From Bacillota bacterium (GTDB lineage: Bacteria > Bacillota > Sulfobacillia > Sulfobacillales > Sulfobacillaceae): a stretch of 64,000 nucleotides of DNA. The stretch is from NCBI GenBank assembly GCA_026627065.1, contig JAPNUO010000006.1, positions 62,001-126,000 on the forward strand. Reading direction: 5' to 3'. The notes below the pieces were generated by a model that saw nothing but the letters and a program-made list of their open reading frames with translations, searched no databases and was not told the DNA's origin. Both the position numbers and the translations under genes were made by a program. Shown here in pieces: positions 8,324 through 16,855 of this stretch. Within the stretch, counting starts at the first letter, position 1. Every line of letters begins with the position of its first letter.

Positions 8324-9436
8324 TTAGCGCAGCTTGGCAAATCGTCCGGGATCAAATGGTGCGAGGTCCACCGCGCTCTTGCGCCCGAGCACCCAATCCG
8401 TCACCACTTCAGCCGTGATAGGCGCGAGCAACACCCCGTTGCGAAAGTGTCCCGTGGCCACATAAAGCCCGTCAAGGCCCGGCCAGGGCCCAAGGAGGGG
8501 CAGCCCGTCTGCGCTCCGCGGCCGCAGCCCCGCCCAAATGCGCTCCAGGTGCAGCGCCTCGAGGGGCACGTGAAGGCTTTCCAGAATGCGGCCCAGCCGC
8601 GCAAGCCCGGCCGCCGTCACCCGATCGTCGAACCCGACCGCATCTTCTGTCGCCCCGATCACCACCCGCCCGTCGCGCTTGGGCACCGCATAAGTGTGCC
8701 CGTGAAAGAGGATCCGCTGCAGCCACGGCGCGTCGACCGTAAAAGAGGCAATTTGCCCGCGGATCGGCACGACCGGAAGCTGAAGGCCCACCTCCTGCAG
8801 CAACAAGCCGCTCCAGGCCCCGGCGGCCACAATGACGCCGCCCTCTGCCCAAAGCGTTGCGTCAGGCAACGATACGCCCACCGCCCGCGTTCCTTCCACC
8901 AGGAGCCGCGCAGGCTGTCCGAAAAACTGGCCGACCCCCCGACGGGCTCCCGCACGCACGGCCGCCGCCACCAGCTGCGGCGGATGCACCTGCCCTTCGT
9001 CCTCCGCCAAAAGTGCCGCCTGCACTGGCCACCTCTCCGGCATGAGCCGCTCGGCCTCGGCACCGTCTAACCAGCGCACGCCCCAGTCCCGCTGCCAGTC
9101 CCAGCGTGCGCGCAGCGCCGCCACTTCGTCGTCGGTCCACGCGCTCTGCACCACGCCCGTTCTCTCATAGCCGACATCCATCACCGCATCGTCCACCACG
9201 GCCGCCACCGTGTCCGGATAGCGAAGAAGGCTCGCCCGTGCGAGATCCGCCAAGGGACCCGGCTCCAGCGCTTCAGCGGAGGGCGACAAAATCCCGGCCG
9301 CCGCGCCGCTAGCCTTTTGACCGGGAGGCCCCGCATCCACCAACGCCACGCGCGCACGGCCTTGGCCCAAACGCCAGGCGGTCAGCGATCCGATAATGCC
9401 CGCCCCAACCACAATCCAGTCATAGCGATGTGGCAT
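8324..9436 (-). CDS. thiO: Glycine oxidase ThiO
   Basis: An FAD-dependent oxidase of the DAO family (370 residues) that oxidises glycine with O2 to the imine used for the thiazole ring. The N-terminal dinucleotide motif VVGAGIIGSLTAWRL is clear (about residues 9-23). The C-terminal GLRPRSADGLPLLGPWPGLDGLYVATGHFRNGVLLAP is typical of ThiO. Having ThiO rather than the radical enzyme ThiH fits an aerobic organism. Its start overlaps the end of thiF by 17 bases, implying translational coupling. Confidence 0.92.
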   Translation of the reverse strand: MPHRYDWIVVGAGIIGSLTAWRLGQGRARVALVDAGPPGQKASGAAAGILSPSAEALEPGPLADLARASLLRYPDTVAAVVDDAVMDVGYERTGVVQSAWTDDEVAALRARWDWQRDWGVRWLDGAEAERLMPERWPVQAALLAEDEGQVHPPQLVAAAVRAGARRGVGQFFGQPARLLVEGTRAVGVSLPDATLWAEGGVIVAAGAWSGLLLQEVGLQLPVVPIRGQIASFTVDAPWLQRILFHGHTYAVPKRDGRVVIGATEDAVGFDDRVTAAGLARLGRILESLHVPLEALHLERIWAGLRPRSADGLPLLGPWPGLDGLYVATGHFRNGVLLAPITAEVVTDWVLGRKSAVDLAPFDPGRFAKLR

Positions 9437-10205
9437 GCTCGGCCTCCTTTGCTGGTTGACACACCGGACACTGGGGATGAGAATGCACCGTCACCGTGCG
9501 CCAGCGGCTGCTGAGCAAATCGACCAGCCACAGCGTCCCCGGCTGAATCGGCGCGCCAATGAGAAACTTAATCACTTCCGCAGCCTGAAGGGCGCCCACG
9601 ATACCCACCAGCGGCCCCAAAATCCCGCTGGTGACGCAATTTTCATCGGCCCCGGCCGCCTCACCCCAGAGGCAGGCAAAGCACGGACCGTCAGGATAAC
9701 TGGGAAAGACCTGGCCTTCATAGCCGATAGCGCCGGCAAACACCACCGGCACCCCCTGGCGGCGCGCCCAGCGGTTAATCCAGAGGCGCGGCGCCGCCTG
9801 ATCGAGGCCATCGACCACGACGTCGTGCCCCGCCAGAAGGTCGGAGAGATTGTCCGCCGTTAAAAACTCCGGCACTGCGCTTACCGAAAGCCGCGGCTGC
9901 AGCCGCTTCAGCGTTTCCCGGGCCGCGTCGACTTTCGGCCGCCCGACCATCTCCGGCGAAAAGAGCACTTGGCGGCCTAAGTTGGCCTCGTCCACCACGT
10001 CGCCGTCAATCAGGGTCAGGTGGCCCACGCCCTGGACGGCCAAATACTGCGCTGAGGCGTTGCCGAGGCCGCCTAGCCCCACAATAGCCACCCGCGCCTG
10101 GCCGAGCCGCTCCAGGCGGCCCGACCGCACGTGCGGCAGCGCCGCCAGCCGCCGCACCCGCTCCTTGTCGGTGATCAGGTTCAGCCCCGGATTACGCCCG
10201 AACAT
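9420..10205 (-). CDS. thiF: ThiF/MoeB-type sulfur-carrier adenylyltransferase
   Basis: An E1-like enzyme (261 residues) that adenylates the C-terminal glycine of ThiS so that sulfur can be loaded. The Rossmann ATP-binding motif VAIVGLGGLGNASAQYLA lies near residue 40 and DGDVVDEANLGRQVLF follows. Two CxxC pairs (CFAC and CPVC) form the structural zinc site. Operon position beside thiS and thiG supports ThiF, although the same family also serves MoaD. It overlaps the thiG stop by 14 bases. Confidence 0.9.
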   Translation of the reverse strand: MFGRNPGLNLITDKERVRRLAALPHVRSGRLERLGQARVAIVGLGGLGNASAQYLAVQGVGHLTLIDGDVVDEANLGRQVLFSPEMVGRPKVDAARETLKRLQPRLSVSAVPEFLTADNLSDLLAGHDVVVDGLDQAAPRLWINRWARRQGVPVVFAGAIGYEGQVFPSYPDGPCFACLWGEAAGADENCVTSGILGPLVGIVGALQAAEVIKFLIGAPIQPGTLWLVDLLSSRWRTVTVHSHPQCPVCQPAKEAEHATSL

Positions 10206-10995
10206 GCGGCATCCCCTCGACCGGCGACGACGGCGCCGCTTCGTCGCGCCGCGGAATCCGGCCCGCCTGCCGTCCCCAGTAGCCGGCCACCACGGCAGCC
10301 CGCATGGCTTTGGCCATCAGCACCGGATTTTTCGCCATCGCTATCGCCGTGTTGACCAGCACCGCATCAGCGCCCGCTTCCATCGCCAACGCCGCATCGG
10401 CGGGGGACCCGATCCCCGCGTCCACCACGACCGGCACCTTCACGCGCGCCCGAATGCGCTCCACCTGGCGCACGTCCAACACTCCCTGCCCCGAGCCGAT
10501 GGGCGAGCCCAGCGGCATCACCGCCTGCGCCCCAGCCTCTTCCAAGTGTTTCGCCAGCACCGGATCCGGGGTCGTGTAGACCATGACCGTGAACCCTTCC
10601 CGCGCCAACTGCTCCGTGGCCTTGAGCGTGCCCACCGGGTCGGGCCACAGCAAGCTTTGATCGCCGATGACTTCGAGCTTGATCAGGGTGCCAATGTTGG
10701 CGGCCCGCGCCAAATGCGCCACTTGAATCGCCTCTTCCGCGGTGTAGCAGCCCGCCGTGTTGGGCAACACCGTGCAGCCCGACGGAATGGCATCCAAGAT
10801 GGTCGGCTCGTTGGGGCTGTGGAGGTTCACCCGCCTGAGCGCCACGGTGACGAGCTCGGTCCCCGACGCCTCCAGCGCCTCCCGCATAATCTCCAATGTC
10901 GCATATTTTCCGGTTCCCACAAAAAGCCGCGAAGAAAAAGTGTAAGGGCCAATGCTGAGCGGCGGAATGCCGCTCTCCGTCCACGTCGCGTCCAT
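10192..10995 (-). CDS. thiG: Thiazole synthase ThiG
   Basis: Makes the thiazole phosphate from deoxyxylulose phosphate, the glycine imine and sulfur from ThiS thiocarboxylate. The 267-residue barrel contains the Schiff-base lysine in LIKLEVIGD, plus family stretches FSSRLFVGTGKYAT, LPNTAGCYTAEEA, VMPLGSPIGSGQG and VVDAGIGSPADAALAMEAGADAVLVNTAIA. The length and motif order are normal. It lies four bases after thiS. Confidence 0.95.
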   Translation of the reverse strand: MDATWTESGIPPLSIGPYTFSSRLFVGTGKYATLEIMREALEASGTELVTVALRRVNLHSPNEPTILDAIPSGCTVLPNTAGCYTAEEAIQVAHLARAANIGTLIKLEVIGDQSLLWPDPVGTLKATEQLAREGFTVMVYTTPDPVLAKHLEEAGAQAVMPLGSPIGSGQGVLDVRQVERIRARVKVPVVVDAGIGSPADAALAMEAGADAVLVNTAIAMAKNPVLMAKAMRAAVVAGYWGRQAGRIPRRDEAAPSSPVEGMPHVRA

Positions 10996-10998
10996 CGT

Positions 10999-11199
10999 TT
11001 AACCGCCTCCTACAAAGCGAATAATTTCCAGCGTGTCGCCATCCTTCACCGAGAAGGCGGCAAACTCGTCTCGTCCCACGATGGCACCGTTGGCCATCAC
11101 AGCCACCGCCTGGTGGCTGACCCGAAAATAATCCAGCAGGTCGGCGACCGTCGACACCCGGTCCACTTCTGTCGGCTCGCCGTTGATAATGAGCGTCAT
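10999..11199 (-). CDS. thiS: Sulfur carrier protein ThiS
   Basis: A 66-residue ubiquitin-like sulfur carrier. It begins MTLIINGEPTEV and ends EIIRFVGGG, so the C-terminal Gly-Gly that is adenylated and thiocarboxylated is present, with one extra glycine before it. The gene lies directly between tenI and thiG, its usual neighbour. Confidence 0.92.
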   Translation of the reverse strand: MTLIINGEPTEVDRVSTVADLLDYFRVSHQAVAVMANGAIVGRDEFAAFSVKDGDTLEIIRFVGGG

Positions 11200-11212
11200 A
11201 AACCCCCTCCTC

Positions 11213-11851
11213 TCACGCCCGCCAGCCGGGCGCCAACACCGTGCGCCGGATTGCCTCGGCGGCTCGCGCGGGATCGGGCTGAAGCCACACCCCGTCCCCA
11301 GCCACGACGCCCGCCAGACCCCGGCCCGCCAACTGCGCGCACGTGTCGGCGGTAATCCCGCCGATGGCCAGGATCGGACACGCCGCCACCTGCTGCACCT
11401 CAGTCAGCGTTTGCCGGGGAGGCAGCCCCGGTTTCGATCGCGTTGGAAAGGCATGCCCCCAAATGAGGCAATCCGCCGCCCGGTGCCACTCCGCCTCCGC
11501 CCTGTCGTGGACTGCGGCGGAGAGGGTCCGGGGCCAAAAAGCCCGCATGGTGCCGGACGCCAGGTGCGCTGCGGGCAAATGCAGCCCCTCGGCGCCAGAT
11601 GCCAGCGCTACCGAGAGAGAGCCGTCGACCCATAGCGGAACAGCGCCAGCGCCGACCCGCTCCCGAATCGCCAACGCCCATACCAAAAACTCGCGCGGCG
11701 CCGCCTCCTTGTCGCGGAGCAACAGCGCGTCGGCCATGCAAGCCACTGCAGGCAGCGCGGCTTGATAGCCCGGTCCCAGGCGCGGCCGGTCAAGCAGCAC
11801 CACCAAGGCCGGCGCTGAAATTAAGGGGCTTGCAGCATGGGCTGACGACAT
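11213..11851 (-). CDS. tenI: Thiazole tautomerase TenI (ThiE-like)
   Basis: A ThiE-superfamily protein predicted to convert the ThiG product to the aromatic thiazole. It keeps LPLWVDGSLSVAL-like and GLHLPAAHL segments, GHAFPTRSKPGLPPRQ, where the histidine sits at the TenI active-site position, and LAIGGI. It lacks the VNDR motif of true ThiE. I place the start at the ATG at 11851, behind an AAGGAGGC site, giving 212 residues. An upstream ATG at 11902 would add 17 residues with no ribosome binding site. First gene of the riboswitch operon. Confidence 0.85.
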   Translation of the reverse strand: MSSAHAASPLISAPALVVLLDRPRLGPGYQAALPAVACMADALLLRDKEAAPREFLVWALAIRERVGAGAVPLWVDGSLSVALASGAEGLHLPAAHLASGTMRAFWPRTLSAAVHDRAEAEWHRAADCLIWGHAFPTRSKPGLPPRQTLTEVQQVAACPILAIGGITADTCAQLAGRGLAGVVAGDGVWLQPDPARAAEAIRRTVLAPGWRA

Positions 11852-11977
11852 AACGCCTCCTTCCGGCCTAAGCCGCGGCGGAACGGCTGGAGCCGGGATC
11901 AACGCGAGGTTGCCGCGATAAGGGATGAGAAAGAAGAGGCGTCAAGATTTCAGAAAAGCGCGATGGCATTGTCGTTT

Positions 11978-12068
11978 CTTCCTCCGCTGGCATTACCCAG
12001 ATCAGGTTCCTCGGTCGACGGCGACTTCTGTCCGTCCTCTCAGCCCGGTCCGCCGAGCTCCCGCACGC
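11978..12068 (-). promoter_or_regulatory. TPP (THI-box) riboswitch
   Basis: On the minus strand the two conserved pyrophosphate/pyrimidine-binding blocks are present: GGGCTGAGAGGA (about 12036-12047) and ACCTGATCTGGGTAATGCCA with GCGGAGG following (about 11981-12008). A GGAGCTCGG block forms the 5' side. It lies about 130 bases upstream of tenI and should control the whole thi operon. No clear terminator follows. A short TTCCG/CGGAA pairing just before the tenI ribosome binding site suggests control of translation, but this is an inference. This element and the tenI leader fill the 364-base gap between tenI and the rhodanese gene. Confidence 0.93.
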
Positions 12069-12215
12069 ATTGTTCGAACCAGATTCAGTGTACCACGCGC
12101 CTTATCCGGCGACAATGGAATTCAGCGAAAAGCGGCCGCCGCGGGTATTGGCGTCCCCCGCGCGACCGCTGTCTTTGCCGCCGGCCCCTTAAGTCTGCAG
12201 CGGGCCTTGCCAACG

Positions 12216-12500
12216 CTACATGCCGCCGCTCATATTAAAGACGTTCCGAAAGCCCGCTTGGCTTAAGAGCTCGGCGGCACGGCTGGACCGGTTGCCGGAC
12301 CGGCAAACCACCACCACGGTCTTGTCCTTGGGGACTTCCCTCAATCGGTGCACCAGCTGGCTTAAGGCAATATGCTTAGCCCGGGGAATATGCCCTTCTC
12401 GAAACTCCGAGGCCTCGCGCACGTCGACAATCAAGGCTTGTCCAGACCGCGCCAACGCCTCCACGTGTTCAGGGCTCAGATGCCGAATCACTCTTGTCAC
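12216..12500 (-). CDS. Single-domain rhodanese-like sulfurtransferase
   Basis: A 94-residue rhodanese with the sulfur-carrying cysteine in VVVVCRSGNRSSRAAELL and the DVREASEFREGHIPRA motif. It ends at NMSGGM, about 5-10 residues earlier than most relatives, but the active-site loop is complete. The annotated GTG start at 12500 has no spaced ribosome binding site; a second GTG at 12491 sits 5 bases after AGGTG and may be the true start. Its position just before the thiamine operon suggests, without proof, that it could supply sulfur for ThiS. Confidence 0.85.
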   Translation of the reverse strand: MTRVIRHLSPEHVEALARSGQALIVDVREASEFREGHIPRAKHIALSQLVHRLREVPKDKTVVVVCRSGNRSSRAAELLSQAGFRNVFNMSGGM

Positions 12501-12563
12501 CTCGCTAAATACCCATGGTGGTATAATTGTAACATAACTTCTCCCCTGTTCTCTTCTATGCGG

Positions 12564-13604
12564 TCAGAATCCCCGCCAGCGCCACACCGTTCGCTGCTTC
12601 GGCAGATATTCGCGAATTTGATACGCCTGGGGGGTCGAGGCGTCCAAATAGAGCACCCCGGACGGCAACACCCGCCCGTACGTCGCCGCGTAGACCGGCA
12701 CCGCAGGGACCGAAAGCGCGGCCAGTAGCTGGCCGGTCCGGGTGACAATCAAGACCCGCGCGCGCCCGGCAACATCCAGGTTCACGCCGACGTACACCCA
12801 GCCTTGATCACTGATGCCCAAAAAGTCGCTATTCTGAATCGGCTCCCGCGAATGCACCACCACCGTGCCGGCGAGGGAGCCGTCCGGCCGGTACACGCGA
12901 ATGACGCGCTCATAGCGGCTTGCGTTGGCAGGCTCGACATAAATAGCCCCGTTGCCTGCCACCTGAAAATTCCGGATGGGCATGGCGAGGGCGCGAGGCG
13001 TCGGGGCGCCGTCAGCGTTGCGGCCCGCCCGGGAAGCGGCCACGCGGCGCACAAAGCGGCCGTCCAGCGTGTACTCGTCGAGCTGCGAGGCAAAGCTTCC
13101 CCGGCCAAAGCTGATGCGTTCGACAAAAATGCGGTTGGGAGCGCCAAGACCCACGCGCCACAACGCTGAACTAAACCCGGGAAAGCTCTCAAACTGCACA
13201 ATCTTCCGCGCCGCGCGCGGCGTAAAGAGCCAGAGGGCCAGCGACCGGTTGTCCGCCGCCACCACCTCGCCCGCCCGGTTCATGGCCACGTCCTCAATCA
13301 TCTGTCCTGGCGCGGCTTGACTCACCGCGCGGCCACTGCGGATCCACAAGAGTCGCTGGTGGTAGGTGTCGGCCACGACCGTCTCGGCGCCATTGGTGGC
13401 AAAGGTCAAAGGACCGTACTCGCGGCCGTCAATGCCCTGGGCCCGTCCGACATCGCGGGGGCCATTGCCGAAGGGCAAATCCACCACGAGCGGCCCGGGT
13501 TGAAACCCCGTCAGCGATTCCGGCCGAAACCGCGACAGCGCCGCCAGAATCAGCACCAACCCCAGCGCCGCGGCGAGGTACTTGACTCGCTGTAACACGC
13601 ACAT
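12564..13604 (-). CDS. Exported or membrane-anchored beta-propeller-like protein, unknown function
   Basis: A 346-residue protein I cannot assign to a function. It has one N-terminal hydrophobic segment (about residues 8-24, YLAAALGLVLILAAL) that fits a signal anchor. The rest is a regular series of strand-rich units (GETVVADTYHQRLLWIRSG, GEVVAADNRSLALWLF, GAIYVEPANA, GWVYVGVNLD, GVLYLDAS) like NHL or SMP-30 type propellers. The ATG at 13604 abuts GGAGGG; the GTG two codons later (13598) has better spacing and is likely the real start. It lies upstream of the rhodanese gene on the same strand. Confidence 0.65.
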   Translation of the reverse strand: MCVLQRVKYLAAALGLVLILAALSRFRPESLTGFQPGPLVVDLPFGNGPRDVGRAQGIDGREYGPLTFATNGAETVVADTYHQRLLWIRSGRAVSQAAPGQMIEDVAMNRAGEVVAADNRSLALWLFTPRAARKIVQFESFPGFSSALWRVGLGAPNRIFVERISFGRGSFASQLDEYTLDGRFVRRVAASRAGRNADGAPTPRALAMPIRNFQVAGNGAIYVEPANASRYERVIRVYRPDGSLAGTVVVHSREPIQNSDFLGISDQGWVYVGVNLDVAGRARVLIVTRTGQLLAALSVPAVPVYAATYGRVLPSGVLYLDASTPQAYQIREYLPKQRTVWRWRGF

Positions 13605-13669
13605 CCCTCCGCAGGGAAGATATGCGCGTCCCTCGTCCGCTCATGACAACCCGCGCCGGACACAACCGC

Positions 13670-14395
13670 TTAGTCCGGCAGCGCGATCGGCACCACCTGG
13701 TCGCCGTCCAGCCGCAGCACCGTCTCGCTGGCCCCGACCTCCCCGGCATACTGCACGGCGTCGCTCCAGCCCAAGTCCACAAGCCAACGGCCCACGCGGC
13801 CGCGGTAAAGCCAGCGGGACACATCCGGTTGTTGCGCCATGGCCTCGGCCACCAAGGCGGCATCGTTCCGCCAGGCATCCTCCGCCGAAAGCTCGGAAAG
13901 GATGACGCCTGCGCATAGGAAGTCCTCCAACGACAGCTGCCGGCGGGATCCCGCGCAGACCAGATAGAGGTCGTTCCAGGGCTGGCGGCGGAGATAGCGG
14001 GCGGTGGCCGGCGCGTTGCGAAGGCAGCTCACCAGCACCGGATTTTGGGTCTTAGCCGCGTCTTCCAACGCCCGGGTGCCGTTGGTGCTGACATACAGCA
14101 CCGTCTTGCCCCGCACCGCTTCCGCCCGGTATCGGCGGGGGTGATGGTCGAAATCGAAGAGGTGCTGGTTCATCCCGTCCTGCTCTCCCCCCAAAATCAC
14201 GAGGGGGCCGCGCTCCCGCCGGAGCGCCAGCGCCTCTTCCAAGTTCGCCCGCACCCGCACTTCCTGGGCGCCGTTCTCCACCGCCGCCAAGATGGTCGTC
14301 GTGGCCAGGAGGACATCCATCACCACCATGATGCCGGGATGGCTCACGGTGGACAGTTCTTCCTTCGTGGTCAGCACCCAGAGGCGCCGCGGCAT
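13670..14395 (-). CDS. comB: 2-phosphosulfolactate phosphatase family protein (ComB)
   Basis: A 241-residue ComB-family phosphatase. The family motifs are visible: VVMDVLLATTTILAAVENGA near the N-terminus, GGEQDG, FDHHPRR, TVLYVSTNGTRALEDA and LEDFLCAGVIL. The family hydrolyses 2-phospho-3-sulfolactate, known from coenzyme M synthesis and also found in sporulating bacteria that make sulfolactate. No other sulfolactate gene is nearby, so the substrate here is uncertain. It lies 15 bases after the helicase gene, apparently cotranscribed. Confidence 0.85.
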   Translation of the reverse strand: MPRRLWVLTTKEELSTVSHPGIMVVMDVLLATTTILAAVENGAQEVRVRANLEEALALRRERGPLVILGGEQDGMNQHLFDFDHHPRRYRAEAVRGKTVLYVSTNGTRALEDAAKTQNPVLVSCLRNAPATARYLRRQPWNDLYLVCAGSRRQLSLEDFLCAGVILSELSAEDAWRNDAALVAEAMAQQPDVSRWLYRGRVGRWLVDLGWSDAVQYAGEVGASETVLRLDGDQVVPIALPD

Positions 14396-14410
14396 GCTGC
14401 ATCCTCTCCT

Positions 14411-16855
14411 TCACTGCGCTTCCGATGGCGAATGTGCCCCGACCCCGATGTCCTCGGCGACAAAGGAGGCGTAAAACCACAAATAATCGCGCGCCCGGGT
14501 GAGGGCGACGTACAAGAGCCGATCGCCTTCGGCCGCTTCCCGCGCCACGTGATCCTCCTCCAGTTGGGCCCAATCGCGGCTCATCCAGGGGTCCTGCCGC
14601 AAGGCCACCCGATTTAAGCGCGGGTTGTAATGAATGCCGGACTCCAAGGAACGCCGCGAGAGCGTCCAGTTGGCGACAATCACCATTGGCCACTCCAACC
14701 CCTTGGCTTGGTGCACGGTCGAGATCAACACCGCATTGTCGCGCCGGGGCACCGGCGCTTCCTCGAACCGCGCCTCTTCCGTCACCTGCCGGTCAAACCA
14801 ATCGAGGAACAGATCGAACCCCCAGCGGTCGCCGAGGTCCCGGCACAGCATGCGCAGGTAGCGCAAATTGGCCAGCGCCTGGGCGTCTTCGCGGGCGCGC
14901 AGGACCGAGGGCAGGGCGCTCGCCTCCCATGCCCAGTCTAGCACAGTTTCCGGGTCCACCCGCCAGGCGCGCTCGTGCCAGCTCTTCAAGCGGGCAAACC
15001 ACGCCAACACGTCGGGATGTCCGGACGATGCGGCGCGGTAATCCCAGTGGCCGCCGCGCGCCCGGTGCTCGGCCAGCATCTCGTGCGTCATGGCCACCCA
15101 GGGCGACAGCAGCCAGCCTACCACACTTCCGCTGTCGGCCGGATTGGCGAGGGCGCAGTAGAGATGGCGGAGGCCGCGGATCTCATCCGTGCGAAAGAAG
15201 CCCCCTTCGCTTTGGCTGTCGGCCGGAATGTTCCGCGCCGCCAGCGCGTCCCGGTAAATGGCAAGCTCCGTGCGCTGGGGCACTAAGAGCGCAATGTCTC
15301 CGTAGCCGATGGGCCGGACGCCGCCGCCGGTGCGAACCGGCCAGGCTTCGCGCACCGCTTGCTCCACGACCGCCGCCACCGACTCGGCCTCTGCCTGCCG
15401 CTTCTGGCGGGCAGGCAGCCCCTCTCCTTCAATGCGCACCGCCACGCGGCATCGCGCATCGCTGGGAAACGCCGCCGCCAGCGGCGCAAATGGAGGGATG
15501 TAGGGACGCGCCGCGTCCGGCGCCGGCGGCCACCGCTGGGCAAAGAGGCGATTCACAAAGTCCAGGATGGCCGGATGCGAGCGGAAGTTCTGAACAATGG
15601 CAATCACGTCGCCGCCGGTGCTCTGGATTTCCTCGCGCATAGCGGCATACGTCTCCACGTCGGCCCCGCGAAACCGGTAGATGGACTGCTTGGGATCGCC
15701 CACCAAAAACAGCCGGCCGGGGCCGCCAGGCTCCAGCCGCGCCGCGCCGACCGGCGTCACCAGGCGGCGAATAATGGCGGTTTGCACCGGATCGGTGTCC
15801 TGAAACTCATCCACCATGACCAAGTCGTAGCGGCGGCTGATTTGCGCCCAGACCGCCTCCGCCCGCGTGATGCGCTCCGCCTCCCACAGGAGGTCGTCGT
15901 ACGTCAGCGACAGTGCGTCAAACCGAAAAGCGCGCCAGTAGGGCAGAAACTCGTCGCGCACCAAGGCCAGCCAGGTGGCGAGATAGCTGTCGGCCATCGC
16001 CGTCCGCAGGCGATCCAGCTCGTCTTTGAGCGCCCGCAGCCACGCCTTTTGCTCGACCAGCCACGCCGGCTCCCGCCACCGCCGCTGATTGCCGCGGGGC
16101 GACAGCCCCTGGGTCCACTGGGCCAGAATCCGCGGCCAGTCGCGCTCGGGCATTTTCTTGAGCCAACGAAACCGGCGCGCCACGTCCCCGATTTGGCGAA
16201 CGCCGGCATCCTCCGGATCGCCGCCTTGGCTCGCGCGCCAGGCCAGCTCCTCCGCCTCTCCGCCGTACTTCTCCACAAACGCCCGCAAATCCGGCGTGGC
16301 GCCCTCATAGGACGGCACCGTCGGCCAGCCGGAGATCTGCCGTGCCCACCGGACCAGTTGCGGCCAGGCAATGCCCGCATGCAGCAATCCCAAGATCTCC
16401 GCCTGCCGCGAGGAGGTTTGGCTCCAGCGCCGAAACGCCTCCGACCAGAGGCGCTCGGCCTCAATGGCATCCAGCACTCGAAAGTTGGGGGGAATCCCGT
16501 AATCCACGCCGAATTCGCTGAGAAGACGGTGGCAAAATCCATGGATGGTGGTGATCTCCGCCGCCGGCAGCGCATCCAGCCAGGCGTCGAGGCGTTGGGC
16601 CTCCTCCTCCGACCGCGCCCCGGCTTTGAGCTCCGTCAAACGCTCAAAGAGACGCGCCCTCATCTCTTCATGCGCCTTGTCCATAAAGGTGATCAAGAGC
16701 ATGCGGGACAAGGGGATGCCTTGGCGCACCAAGCCTTCCACGACCCGGCTGATGAGAAGCGTCGTCTTCCCGGTGCCGGCGCCGGCTTCGACCAGCACAT
16801 GCCCCGGCGCCGTCAACGCTCGCTCCCGCGCGTCCGCGTCAATGACTATCGGCAT
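14411..16855 (-). CDS. UvrD/AddA-like superfamily 1 DNA helicase without a nuclease domain
   Basis: An SF1 helicase of the RecB/AddA branch. The start at 16855 (MPIVIDADARERAL) is preferred to an upstream ATG at 16933 that only adds a low-complexity tail. Motifs in order are Walker A VEAGAGTGKTTLLISRVV (near residue 25), ITFMDKAHEEMRARL, the Walker B box MVDEFQDTDPVQ, LFLVGDPKQSIYRFRGADV, VLISTVHQAKGLEW and LLYVALTRARDYLW. The protein ends about 20 residues after the last motif, so the C-terminal RecB-family nuclease domain of canonical AddA (about 1,200 residues) is absent. It overlaps the next gene upstream, which carries a nuclease domain, so the pair probably forms one complex for double-strand break processing. 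Confidence 0.85.
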   Translation of the reverse strand: MPIVIDADARERALTAPGHVLVEAGAGTGKTTLLISRVVEGLVRQGIPLSRMLLITFMDKAHEEMRARLFERLTELKAGARSEEEAQRLDAWLDALPAAEITTIHGFCHRLLSEFGVDYGIPPNFRVLDAIEAERLWSEAFRRWSQTSSRQAEILGLLHAGIAWPQLVRWARQISGWPTVPSYEGATPDLRAFVEKYGGEAEELAWRASQGGDPEDAGVRQIGDVARRFRWLKKMPERDWPRILAQWTQGLSPRGNQRRWREPAWLVEQKAWLRALKDELDRLRTAMADSYLATWLALVRDEFLPYWRAFRFDALSLTYDDLLWEAERITRAEAVWAQISRRYDLVMVDEFQDTDPVQTAIIRRLVTPVGAARLEPGGPGRLFLVGDPKQSIYRFRGADVETYAAMREEIQSTGGDVIAIVQNFRSHPAILDFVNRLFAQRWPPAPDAARPYIPPFAPLAAAFPSDARCRVAVRIEGEGLPARQKRQAEAESVAAVVEQAVREAWPVRTGGGVRPIGYGDIALLVPQRTELAIYRDALAARNIPADSQSEGGFFRTDEIRGLRHLYCALANPADSGSVVGWLLSPWVAMTHEMLAEHRARGGHWDYRAASSGHPDVLAWFARLKSWHERAWRVDPETVLDWAWEASALPSVLRAREDAQALANLRYLRMLCRDLGDRWGFDLFLDWFDRQVTEEARFEEAPVPRRDNAVLISTVHQAKGLEWPMVIVANWTLSRRSLESGIHYNPRLNRVALRQDPWMSRDWAQLEEDHVAREAAEGDRLLYVALTRARDYLWFYASFVAEDIGVGAHSPSEAQ

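Noticed and set aside
9850-11355. 501-residue plus-strand open frame across thiF-thiG
   Set aside because: It is a high-GC antisense shadow, Arg/Pro-rich with no family, opposite well-supported thi genes.
12066-12085. tRNA T-loop string GTTCGAACC upstream of the riboswitch
   Set aside because: No acceptor, D or anticodon stems can be formed around it on either strand; it belongs to the thi leader.
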